A stretch of DNA of 64,000 nt from Billgrantia zhangzhouensis (GTDB lineage: Bacteria; Pseudomonadota; Gammaproteobacteria; Pseudomonadales; Halomonadaceae), in contig NZ_JABFTT010000010.1 of NCBI RefSeq assembly GCF_021404465.1, forward strand, positions 1 through 64,000, written 5' to 3'. Positions 10,497-18,774 of the stretch are shown here, piece after piece. How positions within the stretch are numbered: the first letter of the stretch is position 1; every line of letters starts with the position of its first letter. The notes below the pieces were generated by a model. The model was not told where the DNA came from, made no database searches, and was given only the letters and a program-made list of their open reading frames with translations. The translations under genes and the position numbers were made by a program.

Positions 10497-11435
10497 TCAG
10501 CGCAGCAGCAGGGCCAACTGATAGTAGATGGGGATGCCCACGAGCACGTTGAGCGGGAAGGTGAAGCCCAGAGAGGCCAGCATGGCCAGCCCGATGTTGG
10601 CCTGGGGAATGGCGGTGCGCATGGCAGCCGGCGCGGCAATGTACGAGGCACTGGCGGCGAGTGCCGTGAGGATCATTAATGAGCCCATGGGCAGGCCAAG
10701 GAGCAGGCCGACGCTCAGGCCGGCCATGGCCAGGCATAACGGTGCCACCAGGGCGAAAGTGAGCAGACGCCAGTGGAACCAGGGGATGGGGCGCAGGGTT
10801 TCCGCCGCCGTCAGGCCCATTTGCAGCAGGAACAGGGCGAGTACCGCATGGAAGGCGCCCATCAGCAGATCGGTCACGTTGGCGCCTTCGGCGGGGCCGT
10901 ACATGGCGCCGATCACTGCACCGCCGGCCAGCAGGATCACGCCGCGATTGGTCAGGGTTTCGTGCCAGATCCCCTGAAGCGCCTCGCTTGCCTCCTTGCC
11001 TGCATGGCGGCGGTAGAGTGCGATGGCCACCATGATCGCCGGGAGTTCCATCATCACCAGATAGAGCGTGACTTCAGCGCCGATGGGCAGAGCGCGGCTT
11101 TCAGCAAAGGCAAGTGCGACGGCGAAGGTGCCGGCGCTGACCGAGCCGTAGTGAGCGGCGATGCTGGCGCTGTCGGCGGGAGAGAGGCGCACCAGGCGGC
11201 GCAGGATCGGCATCAGCGCCAGCGGAATCAGACCGCCGAGGGTGGCCACCGCGAGCAGTTCGGGAATCAGCGACCAGTGCAGGTTGCCGTAAAGCGACAT
11301 GCCGCCCTTCAGGCCGATGGTCAGCATCAGCAGCAGGCTCAGGGTGTCGTAGGCGGCCTTGGGAATGGTCAGGTCGGACTTGACGATCCCGGCGAGCAGG
11401 CCGAGCAGAAAGAACATCACGACGATATCGGGCAT
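10497..11435 (-). CDS. SbtA-type sodium-dependent bicarbonate transporter family permease
   Basis: The 312-residue hydrophobic protein has about ten membrane segments and begins with a short helix, MFFLLGLLAGIVKSDL, as do members of the Na+-dependent bicarbonate transporter superfamily (PF05982, former DUF897). Inner motifs include LTIGLKGGMSLYG and AAHYGSVSAGTFAVA, where the glycine and serine repeats are typical. Cyanobacterial SbtA takes up bicarbonate, but heterotrophic homologues have no proven substrate. It is transcribed alone, away from a LysR gene 121 bp off that probably controls it. Confidence 0.8.
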   Translation of the reverse strand: MPDIVVMFFLLGLLAGIVKSDLTIPKAAYDTLSLLLMLTIGLKGGMSLYGNLHWSLIPELLAVATLGGLIPLALMPILRRLVRLSPADSASIAAHYGSVSAGTFAVALAFAESRALPIGAEVTLYLVMMELPAIMVAIALYRRHAGKEASEALQGIWHETLTNRGVILLAGGAVIGAMYGPAEGANVTDLLMGAFHAVLALFLLQMGLTAAETLRPIPWFHWRLLTFALVAPLCLAMAGLSVGLLLGLPMGSLMILTALAASASYIAAPAAMRTAIPQANIGLAMLASLGFTFPLNVLVGIPIYYQLALLLR

Positions 11436-11529
11436 GGGGTTCTCTTCTTCTGGAATCGCACAGGCAGGGTAGTCGCGGATTGTGAGGAGTGATGGATATT
11501 GATTCCAATTGAATATGGCCGGTCATACT

Positions 11530-11545
11530 ATAGTTAATTGACTAT
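11530..11545. promoter_or_regulatory. Candidate LysR-type operator
   Basis: ATAGTTAATTGACTAT has complementary ATAGT/ACTAT ends around a 6-base AT-rich centre. It lies in the 121-bp divergent region, 12 bases before the LysR gene, where an LTTR autoregulatory site is expected. A function is inferred from position and symmetry. Confidence 0.45.
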
Positions 11546-11556
11546 GGCTCGGAGCT

Positions 11557-12516
11557 GTGCCCATGAACGTGCGCCATCTCACGTTTCGTCTGCTGCAGGT
11601 TTATGTCGCCGTGGTGCGCAGCGGCTCGGTCAGCGAGGCGGCGCGCCAGCTTCACCTGACTCAGCCGACTGTGTCACAACAACTGAAGCGCCTGAGCGAG
11701 GCAGTGGGGGAACCGCTGCTGGTCATGCGCCAGGGGCGCTTGGCAGTGACCGAGGCGGGGCGAGAGCTCTACCGTGCCAGTCGCGAGGTGCTGGGCCGCT
11801 TCGATGACTTTCAGGACTTCCTCGAGGCGCTGCGGGGCGGCGAGCGGGGCCGCTTCAGTATCGCCTTGGTCAACACCGCTCAGTACGTGTTGCCACGCCT
11901 GCTCGGTCCATATAGCCATGCTTATCCCGATGTCGACGTGACTCTGCATATCGGCAATCGTCGCCAGATGCTGACGCGCTTCGAGCGCCAGGACGACGAT
12001 CTCTATGTGTTCAGCCATCCTCCGTCGCTGGCTCATGCCCTGGCCGGGCGTTTCCTGCGTAATCCGCTGGTAGTGGTGGCACCGCAGGGGCACCCCATGG
12101 CGAAGCGTGAGCGGATCGCCATGGGTGAACTGCTGGAAGAGCGCTTTCTGCTGCGCGAACCGGGCTCGGCCACGCGCATGATGTTCGAGAGCTGGCTGCA
12201 GGAACATGGCCTGTCGCTGGGGCCCGCGCTGCAGATGGCCAGCAACGAGGCCATTCGCGTGGGCGTGGCGGCCGGCATGGGGCTGGCTGTGCTCTCCGAG
12301 CACGTGCTGCCGCCGGAGCACCCCGACATCGTGATTCTGCCGGTGACCGATTTCCCCATCGAGAGCCACTGGCAGTTCATCGTGCGCCGCGACCGCCGCC
12401 TGCCTCATGCCGCGTTGGGCTTTCTGCGCTTCGCCTTGGGGCATCTTGATGAGTGCGTCGAGCCGCGCTTCGTGGCCAATGAACTGGAGGGACTGCTGGC
12501 ACGGCTGGCAGATTAG
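11557..12516 (+). CDS. LysR-family transcriptional regulator
   Basis: The 319-residue protein has the LysR winged-helix domain at residues 5-65 with SVSEAARQLHLTQPTVSQQL as the helix-turn-helix, and a periplasmic-binding-like effector domain from about residue 95 (RFSIALVNTAQYVLPRLLG). The HTH is of the CbbR/CysB-like LTTR kind. A second in-frame ATG at 11563 is an equally good start. It is divergent from the SbtA-like gene, and its likely target is that gene, although the downstream tctCBA operon 112 bp away in the same direction is another candidate. Confidence 0.88.
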   Translation: MPMNVRHLTFRLLQVYVAVVRSGSVSEAARQLHLTQPTVSQQLKRLSEAVGEPLLVMRQGRLAVTEAGRELYRASREVLGRFDDFQDFLEALRGGERGRFSIALVNTAQYVLPRLLGPYSHAYPDVDVTLHIGNRRQMLTRFERQDDDLYVFSHPPSLAHALAGRFLRNPLVVVAPQGHPMAKRERIAMGELLEERFLLREPGSATRMMFESWLQEHGLSLGPALQMASNEAIRVGVAAGMGLAVLSEHVLPPEHPDIVILPVTDFPIESHWQFIVRRDRRLPHAALGFLRFALGHLDECVEPRFVANELEGLLARLAD

Positions 12517-12578
12517 ACCATGGTCGAATACGGGGAGCATGCAAGGTTGGTGACAGGTTGGCCCTCTAGAGTTGGAGC

Positions 12579-12598
12579 TGCCGGGGCGAGCCCCGGCA
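12579..12598 (+). terminator. Hairpin between the LysR gene and tctC
   Basis: TGCCGGGGC and GCCCCGGCA are exact complements separated by GA, so the real loop is a few bases larger. No T-run follows. It may slow readthrough from the LysR gene or form the start of the tctC leader. Confidence 0.4.
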
Positions 12599-12628
12599 AG
12601 AAACCAACAATGAAGGATATTTCACGCC

Positions 12629-13636
12629 ATGTTTGAAGGAATTGCACAGACCGGTCGGAAAGTGCTCATGACCGGCACCCTCGCAGCCCTGCTGGCTTCG
12701 CTGACGATGACGGCCCCCGTGGCGGCCGACGACTTCCCGGATCGTCCCGTGGATCTGGTGGTGGGCTTCGGGACCGGCGGCAGCGCCGACCGCCTGGCGC
12801 GCTCCATGTCCAACTTCCTGGCGGAGGAATTGGGCGTTCCGGTACGTGTCACCAACCGCCCGGGGGCCGGTGGCCAGCTGGCTGCTAGTTATATTCTTAG
12901 TGCCGAGGATAATGGCTATAGTGTTCTAGCCTCAACTTTCGCGCCATACCTCCCCAACGCAATTGTTGCCAATGGCGCCGACTTTTCCATTGAGGATTTC
13001 TCATTTATTAATATTCAGTGGTTTGATATGGATATCATTGCAGCTAATCGAGATTCAGGGTACGAGAATCTGGCTGCTTTGTTAGAAGACATCAAGAATA
13101 GTCCTGGTCGGGTGAGAGGCGCTGTAATTCAGGGGTCTGCTGGTCACCTGACGACAAGAATGCTGCTTGATGAAATGGGGATTCCACAAGAAAATCTCAA
13201 TTTAGTGACTTACCAAAATGGTGGTGAAGCCCGATCTGCCGTTGCAGGTGGCCAAGTGGATTTCATTGCGATTAGCGCCCAAGGCAGTGAAGGGATCAGA
13301 GAGTTCCTGAATCCGTTGGCCATTGTCAATGATGAGCGAGTCTCTCAATGGGATGCCCCAGCGCTCAACGAGGCTCTTGAGCCATTCAATATGGAAGTTC
13401 CAATTTTTCAAGGCTCTATGCGTGGCCTAGCGGTTTCTGCAGAGTTTGAGCGTCAATACCCTGAACGTTTTGAGGCGCTAGCTAATGCAGTTGAAAATAC
13501 GTTATCCCGCAAGGAGGTTCAGGACTATCTTGAAGGCCAAGACATTGGTGGTGTCTGGGTCGGCCCGGAACGCTCCAACGAGCTGATGCGCGAAAACTAC
13601 GAGGTCTTCGAGCAGTACGCCCACCTGCTGAACTGA
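12629..13636 (+). CDS. tctC: Tripartite tricarboxylate transporter substrate-binding protein (TctC family), mosaic composition
   Basis: The 335-residue periplasmic protein begins with a signal peptide (positive start, hydrophobic core around 14-30, cleavage near PVAADD) followed by DFPDRPVDLVVGFGTGGSAD, the usual TctC/Bug opening. It would deliver a carboxylate to the TctAB membrane pair encoded downstream. Base composition shifts sharply: 12721-12780 has about 45 G+C of 60, while 12961-13020 has 22 of 60 by my count; the AT-rich zone spans roughly 12880-13550 and then returns to the GC-rich background. The frame stays intact. This suggests replacement of the ligand-binding centre by foreign DNA. 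Confidence 0.88.
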   Translation: MFEGIAQTGRKVLMTGTLAALLASLTMTAPVAADDFPDRPVDLVVGFGTGGSADRLARSMSNFLAEELGVPVRVTNRPGAGGQLAASYILSAEDNGYSVLASTFAPYLPNAIVANGADFSIEDFSFINIQWFDMDIIAANRDSGYENLAALLEDIKNSPGRVRGAVIQGSAGHLTTRMLLDEMGIPQENLNLVTYQNGGEARSAVAGGQVDFIAISAQGSEGIREFLNPLAIVNDERVSQWDAPALNEALEPFNMEVPIFQGSMRGLAVSAEFERQYPERFEALANAVENTLSRKEVQDYLEGQDIGGVWVGPERSNELMRENYEVFEQYAHLLN

Positions 13637-13651
13637 ATCCTTCCGTACGCT

Positions 13652-13681
13652 GCGGTCCCGGTCAGAGCTGGCCGGGACCGC
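13652..13681 (+). other. Stem-loop between tctC and tctB
   Basis: A perfect 10-bp stem, GCGGTCCCGG with CCGGGACCGC, lies 15 bases after the tctC stop. Hairpins after binding-protein genes in transport operons commonly protect the upstream mRNA and set the excess of binding protein over permease; that role here is inferred. Confidence 0.5.
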
Positions 13682-13694
13682 CTGGAGTCGTCTC

Positions 13695-14150
13695 ATGTCC
13701 ACCAACAAACGCGACTATGGGGACCTGCTGGTCCTCATGGCCTTGGCCGGCTTCACCCTGTGGTACCTGCTGGACGCCATTCGGGTCTCGTCGGCCGTAC
13801 AGAATCTTCTGCTGATTCTCCCGCTTTCCCTCGTGGTGCTGGCCATCGTGCTGCTGGAGGTGATGTTGCGCCTGAAGCACGGCACCTTGTTCCAGCGCCA
13901 GGGGGAGGAAGGAGAGCCGCTCTACCGCACGTTGCCCGTGGTGGGGCTCTTCGCCGCTTACGTGATCTCGCTCGAGACGCTGGGGTTCGATGTGGCCACG
14001 GTGGTGTTCGTCGCGCTGTTCCTACTGCTCAAGGGGGAGCGCAACTGGCTGCTGCTGGGAGGCTATAGCCTGGCCTTCGGTTTCGGCGTGGCGCTCTTCT
14101 TCGCCGAGATGCTGCCCTATCCCATGCACATGCTGGTTCTGCCGGACTGA
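13695..14150 (+). CDS. tctB: TctB-family small membrane subunit
   Basis: The 151-residue protein has four predicted membrane helices, starting at LLVLMALAGFTLWYLLDAI, and a cytoplasmic loop around residues 60-80. This is the size and layout of TctB, the small, poorly conserved subunit of tripartite tricarboxylate transporters. Identification rests mainly on position between the tctC and tctA genes; it starts 58 bases after tctC and ends 11 bases before tctA. Confidence 0.85.
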   Translation: MSTNKRDYGDLLVLMALAGFTLWYLLDAIRVSSAVQNLLLILPLSLVVLAIVLLEVMLRLKHGTLFQRQGEEGEPLYRTLPVVGLFAAYVISLETLGFDVATVVFVALFLLLKGERNWLLLGGYSLAFGFGVALFFAEMLPYPMHMLVLPD

Positions 14151-14161
14151 GGAGCGACACC

Positions 14162-15670
14162 ATGATCGATCTTGCCGCCGTCGAGCAGGGGCTGGCCCTG
14201 CTGTTCTCGAGTTTCGCGCCGTGGATGGTCGTCGTCCCCGGCATCGTCATCGGCCTGATCTTCGGCGCCACGCCGGGCCTGCAGATCTCCATGGCCATGG
14301 CGATCTTCCTGCCCATGACGCTGTACATGGACTTCGTGCAGGCCATGCTTTTCCTTACCGCGATTTTCACCGGGGGGTCCTTCGGTAGCGGCATTCCGGC
14401 AATCCTGATGAACATACCCGGTACCTCCTCGGCCATTGCTACCGCCTTCGATGGCTACCCCATGGCGCGCCAGGGCAAGCACAACCAGGCGCTGGGCGTG
14501 GCACTGGCATCGTCGGTGGTCGGCGTGCTGATGGGTTACCTGATCCTGTTCATGATGATTCAGCCGCTCTCCTTCATGGTGTTGAAGCTGGGGCCGGCGG
14601 AGATGTTCGCCATCATCCTGTGGGGCATGACGCTGATCGCCAGCCTCAGGGGCGAGCAGATGCTCAAGGGGCTGATGGCTGGCTTCGTGGGCATGCTGGT
14701 GGGCACCATTGGCTTCAACGAGCTGGGCATGGCCAGGGGCACCATGGGGCAGGCCTACTTGCTCGACGGGGTGCCGGTGATCCCCGCCATGATGGGTATG
14801 TTCGCTGCCTCGGAGCTGTTCAAGCTCGCCAACAAGGGCTACATCGTCGAATCCGAGGCCTCGCGCAAGGTGCGGATCGGGGAGATCTTCCAGGGCTTCA
14901 AGATGGCCGTGACCTACCCCTGGGTACTGATTCGCGGCGGGCTGATCGGCGTGTTCGTCGGTGCCGTGCCGGGCGTGGGCTCGTCGGTCTCGAACCTGCT
15001 CTCCTACGTGGAAACGCAGCGCCGCGATGAGGATCCTTCTTCATTCGGCAAAGGCAACCCCAAGGGAGTGATGGCGTCGGAGTCAGCCAACAGCACCTCC
15101 GAGGCGGGCTCCATGGCGACCCTGCTCGCGCTGGGCATTCCGGGCGGCGGTGCCACCGCGGTGATGCTGGCGGCCTTCGCCATGCACAACATCACTGGCG
15201 GGCCGCAGTTCATCCGTCAGCAGACCGACGTAGTCTACGCGATCATCTTTGCCAACTTCGCCCAGGTCTTCCTGCTGATGGTGATCGGCCTGTTGTTCAT
15301 TCCGCTGCTGGCCAACATCGTCAAGGTGCCGATGCGCTACCTGATCCCCTCGGTGCTGGTGCTGGCGGTGATGGGCTCCTTTGGCCTGACCGGCAACATG
15401 ACCGGCCCCGCCACGGTGCTGATCTTCGCGGTGGTAGGGTGGCTGCTGCGTCACTACGGCTACTCGGTACCCGCCGCGGTGATCGGCATGCTGCTGGGAG
15501 CGATGGCGGAGAAATCGCTGTTGCACTCCTATCAGATCAGTGGCGGCAACCTGGCTTACGTGCTCGAGCGACCGGTGACCTTGATCATACTGGCGTTGCT
15601 GCTGGTGTCGCTGTTCGGCCAGCGCCTGGTGGGCTGGTTCAGGGACCGCCAGCGTACGGCCGGCGCCTGA
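14162..15670 (+). CDS. tctA: TctA-family large permease subunit
   Basis: The 502-residue permease has about 12 membrane helices. GATPGLQISMAMAIFLPMTL near residue 38 is the TctA signature region, followed by FTGGSFGSGIPAILMNIPGT and, in the second half, GLGIPGGGATAV-type glycine-rich repeats (here ALGIPGGGATAVML). It forms the Na+- or H+-driven channel with TctB. It ends 3 bases before the AbrB-family gene, so that gene is co-transcribed. Confidence 0.93.
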   Translation: MIDLAAVEQGLALLFSSFAPWMVVVPGIVIGLIFGATPGLQISMAMAIFLPMTLYMDFVQAMLFLTAIFTGGSFGSGIPAILMNIPGTSSAIATAFDGYPMARQGKHNQALGVALASSVVGVLMGYLILFMMIQPLSFMVLKLGPAEMFAIILWGMTLIASLRGEQMLKGLMAGFVGMLVGTIGFNELGMARGTMGQAYLLDGVPVIPAMMGMFAASELFKLANKGYIVESEASRKVRIGEIFQGFKMAVTYPWVLIRGGLIGVFVGAVPGVGSSVSNLLSYVETQRRDEDPSSFGKGNPKGVMASESANSTSEAGSMATLLALGIPGGGATAVMLAAFAMHNITGGPQFIRQQTDVVYAIIFANFAQVFLLMVIGLLFIPLLANIVKVPMRYLIPSVLVLAVMGSFGLTGNMTGPATVLIFAVVGWLLRHYGYSVPAAVIGMLLGAMAEKSLLHSYQISGGNLAYVLERPVTLIILALLLVSLFGQRLVGWFRDRQRTAGA

Positions 15671-15673
15671 TCG

Positions 15674-16681
15674 ATGGTGCAACGTACCGTTTCGACATTG
15701 CTGATCGGGGCTCTGGGCGGCGGCATTGCCGCCCTTGTCTCCCTGCCCATGGCCTGGATGCTAGGGCCGCTTTTCGCGGTGCTGATCGCTTCTCTGGCCG
15801 GCGTGAGAGCGGGTATCGACAAGCGGCTACATCGCTGCTCCATCGCCATGCTGGGGCTGTTCATCGGTAACCGAATCGAGCTGGGCGAGCTGTCGCACCT
15901 GCTGGAGTGGTACCCCAGCGTGCTGACCATGCTCGCCTACATGGTCGCGATGCTGGCGGGAGGCACCTGGCTGTTCTCCGCCAGCGGCATGAGCCGGCTG
16001 AGCGCTGTGTTCTGCTCTTTCCCGGGCAGCATGAACGCCACGGTGATTCTGGCCGAGCGCCTGGGCGTGGACATCCGCTGGATCGCCATCACCCATGCCA
16101 TGCGCCTGGTCATTGTGGTGGCTTCCGCGGCCTTCATGGCTAGCTACTTGGCCGGTGGCATTGCGCTCGGTGAGGGCAATGGGGTGGGCTGGCAGGACAT
16201 CTCACTGCTGGTGCTGGCCCCGGCCTCCTGGTGGTTGGGCAGACTGTTGCGCTTTCCGCTACCGGAATTTCTCGGGCCCATGGCCGTGGGGGCGGTGCTG
16301 GCAACGCTGGGCCATGGTGTGGTGCTGCCCGACATGTTGCTGGTGGCGACCTTCCTGGTGTTGGGCAGCTCGGTGGGGGCGCGCTTCGCTGGCACGCCCT
16401 GGCAGCGGATCGTCCAGGTTGGCCGTTACGGCCTACTGTTCGGGCTGTATGCCGTGCTGATGGCGGTCGCTGCCGCCTGGCTGCTGTCGACCTTTACTCC
16501 GCACACCTTCATCGCTGCTCTGCTGGCGCTGCTGCCGGGTGGGGTGGGGGAGATGGCGGTTATCGCGGTGGCGCTGGACGTGGATCCCATCTATGTGGTG
16601 ACGCACCATGTGCTGCGTCTGCTGCTGCTGATTCTTGCCACGCCGGTGGTCATTTCGCTAGGCCGGCGGCTGGCTCGTTAG
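15674..16681 (+). CDS. AbrB-family membrane protein (PF05145)
   Basis: The 335-residue membrane protein has two homologous halves typical of the AbrB/putative ammonia monooxygenase-regulator family. Diagnostic segments are FCSFPGSMNATVILAERLG in the first half and LLPGGVGEMAVIAVALD in the second. Members often accompany tctCBA genes, and their function is unproven; export or scavenging of a carboxylate is one idea. The gene follows tctA by 3 bases, and its last 32 bases overlap the 3' end of the convergent sensor kinase gene. Confidence 0.82.
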   Translation: MVQRTVSTLLIGALGGGIAALVSLPMAWMLGPLFAVLIASLAGVRAGIDKRLHRCSIAMLGLFIGNRIELGELSHLLEWYPSVLTMLAYMVAMLAGGTWLFSASGMSRLSAVFCSFPGSMNATVILAERLGVDIRWIAITHAMRLVIVVASAAFMASYLAGGIALGEGNGVGWQDISLLVLAPASWWLGRLLRFPLPEFLGPMAVGAVLATLGHGVVLPDMLLVATFLVLGSSVGARFAGTPWQRIVQVGRYGLLFGLYAVLMAVAAAWLLSTFTPHTFIAALLALLPGGVGEMAVIAVALDVDPIYVVTHHVLRLLLLILATPVVISLGRRLAR

Positions 16682-18053
16682 GCCTCGGATGGGGGAAGGT
16701 CACCGTCACCGTCAGCCCCTGGCCCGGGGGGCTGCCGAACACCAGGCTGGCGCCATGGGCGCGGGCGATCTCGTCGACGATGGCCAGGCCCAGGCCGCTG
16801 CCCGGTGTCTCGGGGCTGGCACGGTAGAAGCGTTCCGTAATCCGGTCGAGTTGTTGTGGGCTTACGCCGACGCCGTCGTCGCTGACCCGCAGTTGCATCC
16901 CATTGGGGCAGCGGCAGACGGCCACGTAGATAGTGCCGCGATAGAGCTGGCTGCCGCCGGCGTGCTGGCTGGCATTCTCGATCAGGTTCTGCACCAGCCA
17001 GCGCAGCATCACGCTGTCACCAAAGATCCAGACGCCCTCGTCGGCAGCGCAGAATTCCAGTTCCTGGCCACGCTGGTAGATGCGTGAGATCGCCTCGGTG
17101 CAGGCCTCACGGCAGGTCCCGGCGAGATCGATCTCGGTCATGGCGGAAGCGTCCACCAGCTCATGGCGGGCCTTGGCCAGAGTGAGCAACTGCTGAACCA
17201 TGTAGCCGGCGCTCTCGGCGATACGGCCGATCTCGTGCAGGTTGTGCCTGGCCCTGGGGGTGTCGGGCTGGCGCACGGCCAGCTCCGCCAGGGCGCGAAT
17301 CTCCGATAGTGGCGTGCGCAGCTGGTGCGAGACGTCGGCATTGAACTGCTGGGTGTTGTAGATGCTCTGGCGCATGCGTTGCATCAGGCCGTTGATGCTG
17401 GCGACCAGGGTGGAGACTTCCCTAGGCACTTCAGCTTCGATCGGCTCGAGATCGTTCTGCGAACGGCGCCGCAGCGAGCGGCTGATCGAGCGTAGCGGCG
17501 CCAGGCCGCGGTGAATGGCCAGCAGAGCGATGCTCACGGCGAGCAGGCCGCCCAGCGCAATCAGGACCGAGAGCGTGAGCAGGAACTCATTGATCAGGCT
17601 TTCCCGTGCTTCGGTCGACTCGGCCACGAGCACCTCGATCTGGCTGCTGTGGGTCGAGCGAACCACGGGGAAGGTGGTGGCGACGGCACGTAGCGTATTG
17701 CCGGCGTAGCGGGTGTCGTAGAACCGCGGCTCGTCGCGCGGACCAGGAGGGGCCTCCAGGCCGTCGAAGCCCGCCAGCATGTTGCCCTCGGCATCGCGTA
17801 TCCGGTAGAAGATCTTGCCATCGCCGCGGCTGCCCAGGGTGCTGATGCTGAAGTAATGCATGTTGATGCGCAGCTCGCCATCTACCGAGTAGATTCGTCG
17901 CTCCAGGCGCTCGGCGGCGTTGAGCAGCATGTCGTCGAAGGTTTCGGTGATCTGCCGGGCAAGCACGTAGTAACTGGTGACCAGGGTCAGTAGGCCGACG
18001 AGAGTAAAGGGCAGGCCGATCCACAGCAGCAGGCGGGAGCGAATGGAGGTCAT
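16650..18053 (-). CDS. tctE: Sensor histidine kinase, TctE-like
   Basis: The 467-residue kinase has an N-terminal membrane helix (LLLWIGLPFTLVGLLTLVT), a periplasmic sensing region of about 130 residues, a second membrane segment near 170-190 and then HAMP, HisKA and HATPase domains. The H-box DVSHQLRTPLSEI lies near residue 240, the N-box is LIENASQHAG and the G-box is GSGLGLAIVDEIA. TctE kinases sense tricarboxylates in related systems. I start at 18053 rather than the upstream in-frame ATG at 18092, which lies inside tctD. Only one base separates it from tctD. Confidence 0.85.
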   Translation of the reverse strand: MTSIRSRLLLWIGLPFTLVGLLTLVTSYYVLARQITETFDDMLLNAAERLERRIYSVDGELRINMHYFSISTLGSRGDGKIFYRIRDAEGNMLAGFDGLEAPPGPRDEPRFYDTRYAGNTLRAVATTFPVVRSTHSSQIEVLVAESTEARESLINEFLLTLSVLIALGGLLAVSIALLAIHRGLAPLRSISRSLRRRSQNDLEPIEAEVPREVSTLVASINGLMQRMRQSIYNTQQFNADVSHQLRTPLSEIRALAELAVRQPDTPRARHNLHEIGRIAESAGYMVQQLLTLAKARHELVDASAMTEIDLAGTCREACTEAISRIYQRGQELEFCAADEGVWIFGDSVMLRWLVQNLIENASQHAGGSQLYRGTIYVAVCRCPNGMQLRVSDDGVGVSPQQLDRITERFYRASPETPGSGLGLAIVDEIARAHGASLVFGSPPGQGLTVTVTFPHPRPNEPAAGLAK

Positions 18054-18054
18054 G

Positions 18055-18723
18055 TCAGTGAGGCTTGGCGTTGAGCAGGTAGCCCAGCCCACGCACGGTA
18101 CGCAGTTGGATGCCGTTGCCCAGTTTCTTGCGCAGCCGTGAGATGTAGGTCTCGATGGCGCTGGGAGAGATGGCGTCGTCCAGGTCCGAGAGCCGGTCGA
18201 TGAGCTGCGCCTTGCTCACCAGTCTCCCCTGGTTGATCAACAGGTATTCGAGCACCTCGCGCTCCCGGCGGTGCAGCGTGATCGGCTGCCCACCTACCAG
18301 CACGGCCGGGCTGTCGGGCGGCAGCTCGACGTCGCCGCAGTGCAAGCTTTTCTCGCCGAACTGCTTGGCCCGTCGTACCAAGGCCTTGGCCCTGGCGACC
18401 ACTTCCACTAACGAGAAGGGCTTGCCGAGATAGTCGTCGGCGCCTTCCTCCAGGCCCAGCACGCGCTGATCGAGGTCGTCGCGGGCCGAGATGATCAATA
18501 CCGGCGTGTTGTCCTGCCGAGCGCGCAGGCGCCGCAGCACGTGAATACCATCCAGGTTGGGCAATCCCAGGTCGAGCAGAATCAGGTCGAAGGAAAGATG
18601 GCGCAGCCACTGCTCGGCGGTCTGGCCATCGTCGCAAGTCTCGACCTGGAAGCCTGCCTCGCCGAGAACGGTGGCGATGGAGATGGCCAGGTTGGAGTTG
18701 TCTTCGATGACCAAAGCTTTCAT
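18055..18723 (-). CDS. tctD: OmpR-family response regulator, TctD-like
   Basis: The 222-residue protein has a receiver domain with acidic pocket ED at 7-8, phospho-acceptor Asp51 (LILLDLGLPNLDG) and Lys near 101 (GKPFSLVE), and a C-terminal winged helix ending RLRKKLGNGIQLRTVRGLGYLL. It would be phosphorylated by the adjacent TctE-like kinase and probably activates the neighbouring tctCBA operon. It follows tctA by 51 bases in the same direction and may be part of that operon. Confidence 0.88.
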   Translation of the reverse strand: MKALVIEDNSNLAISIATVLGEAGFQVETCDDGQTAEQWLRHLSFDLILLDLGLPNLDGIHVLRRLRARQDNTPVLIISARDDLDQRVLGLEEGADDYLGKPFSLVEVVARAKALVRRAKQFGEKSLHCGDVELPPDSPAVLVGGQPITLHRREREVLEYLLINQGRLVSKAQLIDRLSDLDDAISPSAIETYISRLRKKLGNGIQLRTVRGLGYLLNAKPH

Positions 18724-18774
18724 GCGCGATCCCGATGCGAATTCAAAAGCATGAATGGTAACGAATCGGCATGT

